Source of the DNA: URNF01 sp045594105
GTDB taxonomy: Bacteria > Bacillota > Clostridia > Oscillospirales > Acutalibacteraceae
Direction: 5' to 3'
Assembly (NCBI GenBank): GCA_045594105.1
Contig: JAZNXY010000022.1
Location: 1-12,248, forward strand
Length of the DNA stretch: 12,248 bases
The notes under the pieces are model-generated. The model was not told the DNA's origin. It made no database searches and saw only the letters and a list, made by a program, of their open reading frames with translations. Each line of letters opens with the position of its first letter. Position 1 is the first letter of the stretch. Shown here one piece after another: positions 1-7,295 of the stretch. Position numbers and translations under genes: made by a program.

Positions 1-848
1 ATGGAGTCGGTGCGGTCACTGATATCGATATTGTAGCGACATTTTGTGCCGTCCCGGTTATCACGAGGTTCGATATTAAATACTTCGCCCCATACAACAT
101 ATGTACTGCCGTCTGCCTCCAACGTTTTCATCGGCACGGGACGGTCCTTGATGGGCGTACCGAACAGCATCGCCGCTGTTTCAAGATAAATCGGTAAACC
201 GTCCGCAGGCGGCACGGTGTTATCACGGGGCTTGAGCGGCTTCGGTGTTTCCCCCTGTTCTACGGGCTTTGCCGCTACAGCCGCCCTTGTCTGTGCTGCT
301 GCCGCCTCCTGCTGCAAACGACGTGTTTCTTCCTCGGCCTTTTGCATCAGTGCTATATACCGTTCATCCGTTTCACTGATCGTATCGTCTCCCTCAATGT
401 TGACGGTGACGTGTACCCCAAACAGGTCATTCACCACCTCCGCCAACTGTTTTGCGGTGTTGGTGGCACGCAGCAAGCTGTTGCCGCCATGTGCCAACGT
501 AACGGTCATCACATTATCCGCAATACTGCAGGTGGCATCGTCAAACGTACCGTTGACCGCCGCACTTTGACGGCGCAGATATGCAACACACAGCGGAAAA
601 GCCGTTTCACCAAACAAAGAGGCAGGAAAATGCGGGTGTATCGTCGCAGAATGCAGTAACAATACACCTGTCAGCTTCTTTTCCATTTCTTGTAAAATAC
701 CCGCATCCGTCAGTTCCTCTAAAGCGAGGTCCATACGCAGTGTGCGTGCACGGATATCCAATTGTAAATTATACACAGCACCATCTGCGAGAGGATGGTT
801 GTGCTCTATATATTCTCCGAAAACCATTCGGAAGGGTTGTCCATTCAT
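1..848 (-). CDS. polC: DNA polymerase III PolC-type alpha subunit, N-terminal part (runs off left edge)
   Basis: The first 282 codons of a minus-strand gene that continues past position 1. PolC is the replicative DNA polymerase with built-in 3'-5' exonuclease found in Bacillota. The visible part fits the PolC N-terminus: a domain of about 155 residues ending in the pattern LAHGGNSLLRATNTAKQLAE (119-138), then a charged, Ala/Gln/Glu-rich linker (about 165-205), then the start of the OB-fold, with VVWGEVFNIEPRDNRDGTKC (251-270) and NIDISDRTDS at the edge. The exonuclease, PHP and polymerase domains would lie outside the window. The ATG at 848-846 is preceded by GAGGAATCAGT, a good ribosome binding site. 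The gap to the ispG stop is 12 nt, so the gene is the last visible member of the pyrH operon. Identification rests on this weakly conserved region plus gene order (ispG followed by polC is common in Clostridia); the catalytic core cannot be checked here. Confidence 0.88.
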   Translation of the reverse strand, partial: MNGQPFRMVFGEYIEHNHPLADGAVYNLQLDIRARTLRMDLALEELTDAGILQEMEKKLTGVLLLHSATIHPHFPASLFGETAFPLCVAYLRRQSAAVNGTFDDATCSIADNVMTVTLAHGGNSLLRATNTAKQLAEVVNDLFGVHVTVNIEGDDTISETDERYIALMQKAEEETRRLQQEAAAAQTRAAVAAKPVEQGETPKPLKPRDNTVPPADGLPIYLETAAMLFGTPIKDRPVPMKTLEADGSTYVVWGEVFNIEPRDNRDGTKCRYNIDISDRTDS

Positions 849-860
849 ACTGATTCCTCT

Positions 861-1910
861 TTATAAACTTTCAATTTCTTTCATCAATTCTTCTACAGCA
901 ACACTTTCATCTACGGTGCGGATAACCTGTCCCTTCTTGAAAATAGCGACCTTACCGTTGCCGCCAGCCAAACCGATATCCGCTTCTCTTGCTTCTCCGG
1001 GACCGTTCACAATACACCCCATTACCGCAACGGTAATCGGTTTTTTCACGTTACGCAGACGCTGCTCCACCGCATTGGCAATGCCGATAAGGTCAATTGC
1101 CGTTCTGCCGCAGGTGGGACAGGACACAAAGCGAACGGTATCTTCTTTGAGTCCTAACGCAGCAAGCAGATCGTGACCCGCTGTAATTTCGGCAAGCGGG
1201 TCTGCCGTCAGGGATACACGAATGGTATCACCGATACCCTCCGCCAACAAGCCGCCGATGCCGGCCGCGGATTTTAACAGGCCTAACCGCTCGGTACCTG
1301 CTTCGGTCACGCCCAAATGCAACGGATACGCACAAGCAGCAGCGGTCAAACGGCACGCTTCCATCATAGTGGAAACAGAGGAGGATTTTATAGAGATGAC
1401 AATATCCTCAAAATCATATTTTTCCAGCAATTTCGCATGATACAGTGCACTATCCCTTAACGCTTGTGCTGTGGGATGCCCGTGCTTTGCGAGAATCTCT
1501 TTTTCAAGGGAACCGGCATTGACACCGATACGAATCGGGATATGCTTTTGACGACAGCGATCTGCTACCGCCTTGACCCGCTCTTCCCCGCCGATATTGC
1601 CGGGATTGATACGGATTTTATCCACACCCGCCGCAGCGGATTCCAACGCCAGCTGATAGTCAAAATGAATATCCGCAACGATCGGTACCGCAACCGCCTC
1701 TTTCAACGCGGCAATCAGACGCACCGCTTCCATATTCGGCACGGCGGCACGAATCACCTGACAGCCCGCCGCTTCAAACGCCTTCGCCTGTGCTACGCTG
1801 CCTGCAATATCTGCCGCAGGCACATTAAGCATCGACTGCACACTGACGGGATGGCCTCCGCCTATCGGCAGGTTGCCCGCATAAACGGTTTTGGATATTC
1901 TGCGTTGCAT
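861..1910 (-). CDS. ispG: 4-hydroxy-3-methylbut-2-enyl diphosphate synthase (flavodoxin/ferredoxin)
   Basis: IspG (GcpE) is the cytosolic [4Fe-4S] enzyme that reductively opens methylerythritol cyclodiphosphate to HMBPP in the MEP isoprenoid pathway. The 349-aa protein has the usual bacterial two-domain length. A TIM-barrel half begins with RRISKTVYAGNLPIGGGHPV and includes VADIHFDY (78-85) and KIRINPGNIGG (98-108). The C-terminal reductase-like half carries the cluster ligands C264, C267 and C299 plus E306, in the exact C-x2-C-x31-C-x6-E spacing, within SCPTCGRTAIDL and MGCIVNGPGEA. The start ATG at 1910-1908 lies 7 nt after the rseP stop, with AGGATG just upstream inside the end of rseP, so translation is probably coupled. 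The product feeds isoprenoid precursors to UppS, encoded earlier in the same operon, as Dxr does. Nothing is missing. Confidence 0.97.
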   Translation of the reverse strand: MQRRISKTVYAGNLPIGGGHPVSVQSMLNVPAADIAGSVAQAKAFEAAGCQVIRAAVPNMEAVRLIAALKEAVAVPIVADIHFDYQLALESAAAGVDKIRINPGNIGGEERVKAVADRCRQKHIPIRIGVNAGSLEKEILAKHGHPTAQALRDSALYHAKLLEKYDFEDIVISIKSSSVSTMMEACRLTAAACAYPLHLGVTEAGTERLGLLKSAAGIGGLLAEGIGDTIRVSLTADPLAEITAGHDLLAALGLKEDTVRFVSCPTCGRTAIDLIGIANAVEQRLRNVKKPITVAVMGCIVNGPGEAREADIGLAGGNGKVAIFKKGQVIRTVDESVAVEELMKEIESL

Positions 1911-1917
1911 ACATTCA

Positions 1918-3048
1918 TCATCCTATCATTTTGCGAATGTCGCTGAAGGTTACAAGTGCCATCAGCGCAAACAGAAGGATCAGCCCGATAAAATGAACCA
2001 CACCTTCAAACTTTGCAGGTACCTTTTTACGGGTTACCCCTTCAATAATCAAGAACAGCAATCTGCCGCCATCCAATGCGGGTAACGGCAAAAGATTGAA
2101 TACACCGACGTTTACGGTAATAAGCGCAATCATCATAAACAACGATTGTAATCCTTCCAGGGTGATCGCCTGCGATACCGCTTCCCCGATATAATCCACC
2201 GTGCCCACAGGACCCGACAAATCATTCAGTCCATATCGTCCTGTCAGCAAATCTCCGAGCGAACGCCACACCGTCACCGCCAAGGAATACTCCATTTTAA
2301 CGGCTTGCTTCACCGTAGACCATACGGTACGTTTGATGCCGAGTACCTTAAAATCATATTTCAGGTACCGCATACCACTCTCTTCATCGGTTGCCAATGT
2401 AAAGGTGACTCCCTGCAGCTGAGCTTTTTCACCGTTCCGACGTACCAATATATCAAACACGCCGTCTTCGTCGCTCTGCATCACAAGGGACAAATCCATA
2501 TCGGTAGCAATGCGGGTACCGTCCACCTTCAGAATGGTATCCCCTGCTCTGAGCCCCGTTTGGTACGCAGGAGAGGTTTCGGGCAGCTCTGCAATGGTCA
2601 CGCTGTTGAAATACGCATTACCGTCAGCGGCTTTTGTCTCCATACCACCAAATGCTATCAACAAAATCAGCAGACCGAGCAGCAGGTTCATCGCCGCACC
2701 CGCAACCACAATGCAGATACGTTGCCACACCGGTTTTTCTGCCAGAGAGCCGTTGTCAGACGGCTGTACATCCCGATTGGCATTGCCGCCCATTGCTGCA
2801 GGTGTCGGTGCTTCTTCATCCTCACCTTCCATAGCGCAAAAGCCGCCAAGCGGCAACAAACGAAGCGAGTAAAGCGTCTCTCCTTTACCCCAGCTTGCCA
2901 ACTTCGGTCCCATACCGATTGCGAACTCGTTCACACGCACCTTCATTCGTTTTGCCACAATGAAGTGCCCAAACTCGTGCACCAATATGATCACACCGAA
3001 TATCAGCAAAGCAATGACGATTCTCAATGCTGATGCCAAAAATGTCAT
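1918..3048 (-). CDS. rseP: RIP metalloprotease RseP (site-2 protease family, M50)
   Basis: An intramembrane zinc metalloprotease of the RseP/RasP family, which cleaves transmembrane segments of anti-sigma factors and remnant signal peptides. The HEFGH zinc motif is at residues 24-28 inside the first membrane helix. A second hydrophobic segment follows (about 112-135, containing VAGAAMN where AGPxMN is usual). A PDZ domain spans roughly 150-215 (ETSPAYQTGLRAGDTILKVDG core). The third zinc ligand region NLLPLPALDGG is at 318-328, followed by a last hydrophobic helix near the C-terminus. I chose the ATG at 3048-3046, giving 376 aa. An in-frame TTG six codons upstream (3066) overlaps the end of dxr, but GAGGTAAGTACAGT sits at the right distance before the ATG. 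The gap to dxr is 7 nt. The target substrate cannot be read from the sequence. Confidence 0.95.
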   Translation of the reverse strand: MTFLASALRIVIALLIFGVIILVHEFGHFIVAKRMKVRVNEFAIGMGPKLASWGKGETLYSLRLLPLGGFCAMEGEDEEAPTPAAMGGNANRDVQPSDNGSLAEKPVWQRICIVVAGAAMNLLLGLLILLIAFGGMETKAADGNAYFNSVTIAELPETSPAYQTGLRAGDTILKVDGTRIATDMDLSLVMQSDEDGVFDILVRRNGEKAQLQGVTFTLATDEESGMRYLKYDFKVLGIKRTVWSTVKQAVKMEYSLAVTVWRSLGDLLTGRYGLNDLSGPVGTVDYIGEAVSQAITLEGLQSLFMMIALITVNVGVFNLLPLPALDGGRLLFLIIEGVTRKKVPAKFEGVVHFIGLILLFALMALVTFSDIRKMIG

Positions 3049-3055
3049 ACTGTAC

Positions 3056-4189
3056 TTACCTCGCAAAGTGCCGGCGGATATCCATATCCGTCGCTAAAAT
3101 ATCCTGCACCGTCTGTGGTGCCGGTAAATCCAACTCCAAAACCTTTGCAACCCGTCTTGTAATATCCAGGAAGGAAAGCTCTCCCTTGAGAAATGCTGCT
3201 ACCGCCACTTCGTTGGCGGCATTGACAGCCGCAGGATATGCACCGCTGCGACGAATCGCTTCACGGCACACCTGCATCGCAGGAAAGTTCTCGTCATCGG
3301 GTTTGTAAAAGGTCAAGGTTGCCCAATCCTCTAAGTTAAGCCGTTTCACAGGAGAAGGCAGGCGTGCGGGATAGGTCAGTGCATACTGAATCGGCACACG
3401 CATATCCGGCACACCAAGCTCTGCAATCACCGCACGGTCATTATATTCAATCAGCGAGTGAATAATACTCTCTCTGTGTACCACCACGTCGATTCTATCT
3501 TCCGGCAGGTCAAACAGCCAACTCGCTTCAATAATCTCAAGACCCTTATTCATCATCGTAGCAGAGTCGATGGTAATTTTTGCGCCCATATCCCAGTTAG
3601 GATGCTTCAGTGCGTCTGCAGGGGTGATGTTTTCCAGCTCTTTTTGGGTTTTCCCGAAAAACGGACCACCTGATGCCGTTAAAATAATGCGATCTAACGC
3701 ACTGTTTGCGGGAGCACCCTGCAAGCACTGAAAAATAGCGGAATGCTCGCTGTCCACAGGCAGCAGACGCACACCCTTGCGAGAAAGTGCCTCATACACG
3801 AAGGCACCGCCCGCTACCAACGTTTCTTTGTTGGCAAGTGCCACATCATGCCCTGCATCAATGGCGGCAAGGGTTGGTAACAAGCCGACCATACCCACCA
3901 CAGCATTCAGTACCATATCCGCTTCCGGTAAGGATGCCAGCTCGCACAAGCCGTCCATACCTGCCAACACGGTGATATCCGTATCTGCGATACGTACCTT
4001 CAGGTCTGCAGCCGCCTTTTCATCATATACCGCCGCATATTTCGGGCGGAACTGACGCAGCTGTGTTTCAAAAGCATCGATACGGCTGCCGACCGCCATA
4101 CCGAGTAAACGGTATCCTGCTATTTCAGCAACGTCCAATGCCTGTGTACCTATAGAACCGGTAGAACCCAATAACACTAAGTTTTTCAT
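3056..4189 (-). CDS. dxr: 1-deoxy-D-xylulose-5-phosphate reductoisomerase
   Basis: Dxr (IspC) converts DXP to 2-C-methyl-D-erythritol 4-phosphate with NADPH, the committed step of the MEP pathway, in the cytosol. The 377-aa protein is normal length. The N-terminal Rossmann motif LLGSTGSIGTQALDV (6-20) binds NADPH, and ALANKETLVAGG lies at 117-128. The metal ligands are D146 and E148 in LLPVDSEHSAIFQ, plus E218 in MMNKGLE. H196 in KHPNWDMG and the flexible-loop region LTASGGPFF (170-178) are in place. The ATG at 4189-4187 lies 2 nt after the cdsA stop (TAACGATG), with AGGGTG near the end of cdsA as a possible ribosome binding site, which points to translational coupling. It shares its operon with ispG, so two MEP-pathway enzymes are co-expressed with uppS, which consumes the pathway's product. 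Confidence 0.98.
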   Translation of the reverse strand: MKNLVLLGSTGSIGTQALDVAEIAGYRLLGMAVGSRIDAFETQLRQFRPKYAAVYDEKAAADLKVRIADTDITVLAGMDGLCELASLPEADMVLNAVVGMVGLLPTLAAIDAGHDVALANKETLVAGGAFVYEALSRKGVRLLPVDSEHSAIFQCLQGAPANSALDRIILTASGGPFFGKTQKELENITPADALKHPNWDMGAKITIDSATMMNKGLEIIEASWLFDLPEDRIDVVVHRESIIHSLIEYNDRAVIAELGVPDMRVPIQYALTYPARLPSPVKRLNLEDWATLTFYKPDDENFPAMQVCREAIRRSGAYPAAVNAANEVAVAAFLKGELSFLDITRRVAKVLELDLPAPQTVQDILATDMDIRRHFAR

Positions 4190-4191
4190 CG

Positions 4192-5016
4192 TTACACACC
4201 CTGTAAAATGGTCATTACCTGCAGTGCCGCATAAAACAGCGGTGCTACAAACAACAGTGAATCAAAACGGTCCATCATACCACCGTGTCCGGGCATAATA
4301 TTGCCGTAGTCCTTAGCGCCAACCTGACGTTTGACCACCGAGGCAAATAAATCACCCATAACCGACAGCGGAGAAAGCACAAAAGCGAGTGCGGCTATCC
4401 GCCAATATGAAACCGTCACTTCAGTCGGCAAGAACGCCGCATCCCACAGCCAAGCAATCAGCAGTGCACAAGCGACGCCACAAATCCAGCCGCCGAAAAA
4501 TCCTTCCACCGTCTTTTTGGGACTGATGGCAGGGCACAATTTATGTTTTCCAAAGAAACTGCCCACAAAATATGCACCCGTATCACTGCCCCACGCAATC
4601 AGCAGTACCATCAGCATATATAAAAGGCCGAAATCGTCTACCTTACGACAGTACACGGTGCAGGAAATACCCAACGATAAAATCAGAGTCATAAAAAATG
4701 CCACGGCAGTATCCCGCACCTGCAACGTATCGTGCCGATACAGCTGGTATCCAATCAGTGCCATACCGTACACAGCAAAGGTCAGGTAAAACACCGGAAT
4801 GCTTTGAAACCAACCCGCAAACGGCATCGCCGCAGCAAATGCAAGCGACAGTGCCGTCAATGGACGGTCTTTGGTAATGCCCAGTGCCGAAAACATTTCC
4901 CAAACAGCCAATATGCATACAAGGGCAAAGCCGCAGTACGCTATAAACGGCGGCAACAGCAATATGCCAATCAACAAAGCACCTGCTATCACGCCGGTAA
5001 TAATCCTGGTTTTCAT
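4192..5016 (-). CDS. cdsA: phosphatidate cytidylyltransferase (CDP-diglyceride synthase)
   Basis: CdsA is a multi-pass membrane enzyme that makes CDP-diacylglycerol from phosphatidic acid and CTP, the precursor of phospholipid head-group synthesis. The 274-aa protein consists mostly of hydrophobic helices. The C-terminal family signature starts with SVVKRQVGAKDYGN (226-239) and finishes with PGHGGMMDRFDS (242-253), including the conserved KD and DRFD pairs. The middle motif WGSDTGAYFVGSFFGKHK (142-159) followed by SPKKTVEGFFGG is also typical. The open frame extends 19 codons further up to 5073, but the ATG at 5016-5014 is right: GGAGGAG lies 9 nt upstream and the protein then begins MKTRIITG, as in relatives. 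The uppS stop is 4 nt upstream, so the two are tightly coupled, as in most bacteria. Confidence 0.96.
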   Translation of the reverse strand: MKTRIITGVIAGALLIGILLLPPFIAYCGFALVCILAVWEMFSALGITKDRPLTALSLAFAAAMPFAGWFQSIPVFYLTFAVYGMALIGYQLYRHDTLQVRDTAVAFFMTLILSLGISCTVYCRKVDDFGLLYMLMVLLIAWGSDTGAYFVGSFFGKHKLCPAISPKKTVEGFFGGWICGVACALLIAWLWDAAFLPTEVTVSYWRIAALAFVLSPLSVMGDLFASVVKRQVGAKDYGNIMPGHGGMMDRFDSLLFVAPLFYAALQVMTILQGV

Positions 5017-5020
5017 ACGG

Positions 5021-5761
5021 TCAGACTCCTCCAAAGCGACGATTACGACGTGCGAACTCCTCAAAAGCCGCATCTAAATCCGCCGCCTTAAAATCAGGCC
5101 ACAGAATATCATCCATAAAGACAAACTCTGCATAGGCCGATTGCCATACAAGAAAATTGGACAGACGGTACTCTCCGCTCGGACGTACAATCAGGTCAAC
5201 CGGCGGTGCGTCGGCGGTAAACAATGCCTGTTGCAATGCTTCTTCATTGATGTCTGCAGGCGTCATCTCCCCTGCCGCAACCTTTTCGGCCAACTGCCGT
5301 GCAGCAAATACGATTTCCTGCTGTCCGCCGTAATTGAGAGCGATTTGCAGTACCATACCCGTTTTATTGGCTGTAGAGTTTTCGGCCTCCTCCATTAAAG
5401 CACGAATGTCCTCTGCAAGCGGTGTACGGTCACCAATAAACCGTGTACGGATATTTTCCGCCTCAAAATCGGCAAGCGATTCTTTAAGATACTGACGAAG
5501 CAGGTCCATAATGGCATTTACCTCTTCCTGCGGCCGTTTCCAGTTTTCAGTGGAAAACGCATACACAGTGAGGTATTTCACACCGCGTTTTTCGCAGTAT
5601 TTGGTGATATTCCGAAACACCTGTGCCCCGGTTACGTGTCCCGCCTGTCTCGGCAGGCCACGCTTTTTCGCCCAACGACCGTTGCCGTCCATAATGATAC
5701 CGACGTGACAAGGTGCAGGCGCCAAAGCAGGTTCGCCCTTCTGTTTTCTCTTAAAAAGCAT
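5021..5761 (-). CDS. uppS: isoprenyl transferase (undecaprenyl diphosphate synthase family)
   Basis: A cis-prenyltransferase that extends farnesyl diphosphate with isopentenyl diphosphate to make the lipid carrier for peptidoglycan and other envelope polymers. The first conserved region HVGIIMDGNGRWAKKRG is at 19-35 with catalytic D25. YAFSTENWKRP is at 67-77 and ALNYGGQQEI at 141-150. The diphosphate/Mg region RPSGEYRLSNFLVWQ is at 193-207, and MDDILWPDF follows. A proline stands where RTSGE usually has threonine. I start at the ATG 5761-5759 (246 aa), with AAAGGA 8 nt upstream. A TTG two codons earlier (5767) is too close to that site. The gene is separated from frr by 90 nt that hold a long hairpin, and the ribosome binding site lies in a second small hairpin, so expression may be set locally. 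UppS is sometimes not distinguishable from other Z-prenyl chain-length variants by sequence. Confidence 0.96.
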   Translation of the reverse strand: MLFKRKQKGEPALAPAPCHVGIIMDGNGRWAKKRGLPRQAGHVTGAQVFRNITKYCEKRGVKYLTVYAFSTENWKRPQEEVNAIMDLLRQYLKESLADFEAENIRTRFIGDRTPLAEDIRALMEEAENSTANKTGMVLQIALNYGGQQEIVFAARQLAEKVAAGEMTPADINEEALQQALFTADAPPVDLIVRPSGEYRLSNFLVWQSAYAEFVFMDDILWPDFKAADLDAAFEEFARRNRRFGGV

Positions 5762-5851
5762 ACCCAATTTCCTTTCAAAAAAGGTGCATTTGACAACAAA
5801 GCGGACAAAATGTCCGCTTTGTTGTTTGAATCGTCAGGTAAAGCAAATACC
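5762..5851 (-). promoter_or_regulatory. frr-uppS intergenic region with tandem hairpins
   Basis: This 90-nt gap is the longest inside the pyrH operon. It holds a perfect 15-bp inverted repeat (5793-5807 with 5811-5825, 3-nt loop). Next to uppS is a weak 5-bp hairpin (5771-5775 with 5780-5784) that pairs CCTTT with the AAAGG of the uppS ribosome binding site. In the transcript direction the large stem has A-rich and U-rich arms but is followed by CAAATGCACC, not by a run of U. It is therefore a poor intrinsic terminator. A processing site, partial attenuator or mRNA-stabilising stem is an inference. Confidence 0.6.
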
Positions 5852-6406
5852 TTACAGTTCCATAATTTCCTTTTCTTTTTTCGCAGCAATGCCGTCAATC
5901 TCTTTACAGAACTTATCGGTCATATCCTGCATTTTCTTTTCACCGTTTTTCTGATCATCTTCGGTGATTTCAGCTTTCTTTTTCTTGTCCTTGAGTTTAT
6001 CCATTGCATCACGGCGGATAGAACGGATAGCGACCTTACAATCCTCAGCAAGCTTATAAATGTTTTTACCGATTTCCTTACGGCGTTCCTCGGTAAGCGG
6101 CGGGAACTGCAAGCGGATAACCGAGCCGTCATTCTGCGGATTGATACCGATATCCGACATCAAAATGGCACGTTCAATGTCTTTCAGGGTGGATTTATCC
6201 CACGGCTGAATCATCAGCGTACGTGCATCGGGAACCGAAACCGCCGCCATCTGGTTAACAGGGGTGGGCGTGCCGTAATATTCGACGGTCACCTTATCAA
6301 GAATAGCAGGGTTTGCACGACCCGCACGGATAGCGGCATACTCATTAAGCAAGGAGTTGACGCTTTTATTCATCTTGTCTTCTGCAACTTTAAAAATCTC
6401 ATTCAT
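5852..6406 (-). CDS. frr: ribosome recycling factor
   Basis: RRF works with EF-G to split the post-termination 70S ribosome so that subunits can be reused. The 184-aa protein is the standard length and aligns throughout. The helical domain start MNKSVNSLLNEYAAIRAGRA is at 12-31. The beta domain covers ANPAILDKVTVEYYGTPTPV to MIQPWDKSTL. The long C-terminal helices carry PPLTEERRKEIGKNIYKLAE and end in KKEKEIMEL. The ATG at 6406-6404 follows AGAGGAGATATCCGAA. The gap to the pyrH stop is 24 nt, and pyrH-frr is one of the most conserved bacterial gene pairs. The gene ends before the longest gap of the operon. Confidence 0.98.
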   Translation of the reverse strand: MNEIFKVAEDKMNKSVNSLLNEYAAIRAGRANPAILDKVTVEYYGTPTPVNQMAAVSVPDARTLMIQPWDKSTLKDIERAILMSDIGINPQNDGSVIRLQFPPLTEERRKEIGKNIYKLAEDCKVAIRSIRRDAMDKLKDKKKKAEITEDDQKNGEKKMQDMTDKFCKEIDGIAAKKEKEIMEL

Positions 6407-6430
6407 TTCGGATATCTCCTCTTTAGAAAA

Positions 6431-7135
6431 TTATTGCACCAAGGTGCCGATCGGTTCACCGCTGACAGCACGCACGATGTTGTCAGGATCTTCCATGTTG
6501 AACACAAGCAACGGAATGTTGTTATCACGGCAGATAGAAGCTGCGGTAGAATCCATAACCTGCAAACCTCTGTTAAGTACTTCGGTAAAGGAAAGCGTAT
6601 CAAAACGTTTGGCATCGGGATTTTTCTTCGGATCGGAATCGTAAACACCGTCCACCATGCTCGCTTTGAAGATGATATCGGCGTCAATTTCCGCAGCACG
6701 CAGTGCCGCCGCTGTATCGGTAGAGAAGAACGGGTTACCTGTGCCGCAGCCGAATATAACAATGCGTTTCTTTTCCAAATGACGCACCGCACGGTTACGA
6801 ATATACGGTTCCGCAATCTGATTCATTGCAATAGCGGTCTGCACACGCACCGCACAGCCCTCCTGCTCCAGCGTATCCGCCAAAGCCAAGGCGTTAATGG
6901 TGGGGGCAGGCATACCCATATGGTCAGCACGGGTACGATCCATCTGACCACTCGAACGGCCACGCCAGAAGTTGCCGCCGCCGACGACAATAGCAATTTC
7001 CACGCCCATATCGGCACATTTTTTGACGTCCTTGCAAACCGTTTCCAAGGTTTTGAAGTTAAGACCGAAGCCGGCATCACCGGACAATGCCTCGCCGCTC
7101 AATTTCAGTAACACGCGTTTATATTTCATTCCCAT
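6431..7135 (-). CDS. pyrH: UMP kinase
   Basis: PyrH phosphorylates UMP to UDP with ATP, feeding RNA, DNA and UDP-sugar synthesis. It is a hexameric amino-acid-kinase-fold enzyme in the cytosol, usually GTP-activated and UTP-inhibited. The 234-aa protein shows the phosphate-binding start VLLKLSGEALSGD (8-20), VVGGGNFWRGR (50-60), DHMGMPAPTINALAL (71-85), the FGCGTGNPFFSTDTAAALRA stretch (128-147), KASMVDGVYDSDPKKNP (157-173) and a C-terminal VFNMEDPDNIVRA segment. Two start codons are possible: ATG 7135 (MGMKYKR) with AAGGA 7 nt upstream, or ATG 7129 two codons later. I give the longer one. It is the first gene of the long operon; a promoter is visible 47 nt upstream. Confidence 0.97.
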   Translation of the reverse strand: MGMKYKRVLLKLSGEALSGDAGFGLNFKTLETVCKDVKKCADMGVEIAIVVGGGNFWRGRSSGQMDRTRADHMGMPAPTINALALADTLEQEGCAVRVQTAIAMNQIAEPYIRNRAVRHLEKKRIVIFGCGTGNPFFSTDTAAALRAAEIDADIIFKASMVDGVYDSDPKKNPDAKRFDTLSFTEVLNRGLQVMDSTAASICRDNNIPLLVFNMEDPDNIVRAVSGEPIGTLVQ

Positions 7136-7181
7136 TCACCTTTCCTTCAAGGACAAAATGCCCCTATTACTCTTATCATAT

Positions 7182-7210
7182 AGTATACTATATATTGCAA
7201 TTCCTGTAAA
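7182..7210 (-). promoter_or_regulatory. sigma-A-type promoter of the pyrH operon
   Basis: Read on the minus strand, TTTACA (7210-7205) and TATACT (7187-7182) are separated by exactly 17 bp. Transcription would start near 7175, leaving a leader of about 40 nt. It lies between the deacetylase terminator and pyrH. The pyrH-frr-uppS-cdsA-dxr-rseP-ispG-polC genes can therefore be transcribed independently of rpsB-tsf. The surroundings are AT-rich (several overlapping TATA-like hexamers), so the exact -10 may differ. Confidence 0.7.
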
Positions 7211-7253
7211 GCAAAAAAGGCAATTTCAGAAAACTTTTTTTGTTTGGAAAAAC

Positions 7254-7285
7254 AAAAAGGACCGTGCCGAAAAATCAGCACGGTC
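7254..7285 (-). terminator. intrinsic terminator after the deacetylase gene
   Basis: An 8-bp perfect GC-rich stem (GACCGTGC, 7285-7278, with GCACGGTC, 7267-7260), a 10-nt loop, then CTTTTTG on the minus strand. It lies 10 nt after the stop codon of the deacetylase and upstream of the pyrH promoter. Confidence 0.82.
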
Positions 7286-7295
7286 ATTGGGTGAT

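Noticed and set aside
5793..5825. Intrinsic terminator ending the pyrH-frr unit
   Set aside because: The stem is strong but no run of T follows it on the minus strand, so it is listed as a hairpin of unknown role.
5636..7111. A 491-codon plus-strand open frame across uppS, frr and pyrH
   Set aside because: It is antisense to three unmistakable conserved genes, has no sensible domain pattern, and its low-complexity Phe/Arg/His-rich translation is typical of a shadow frame.
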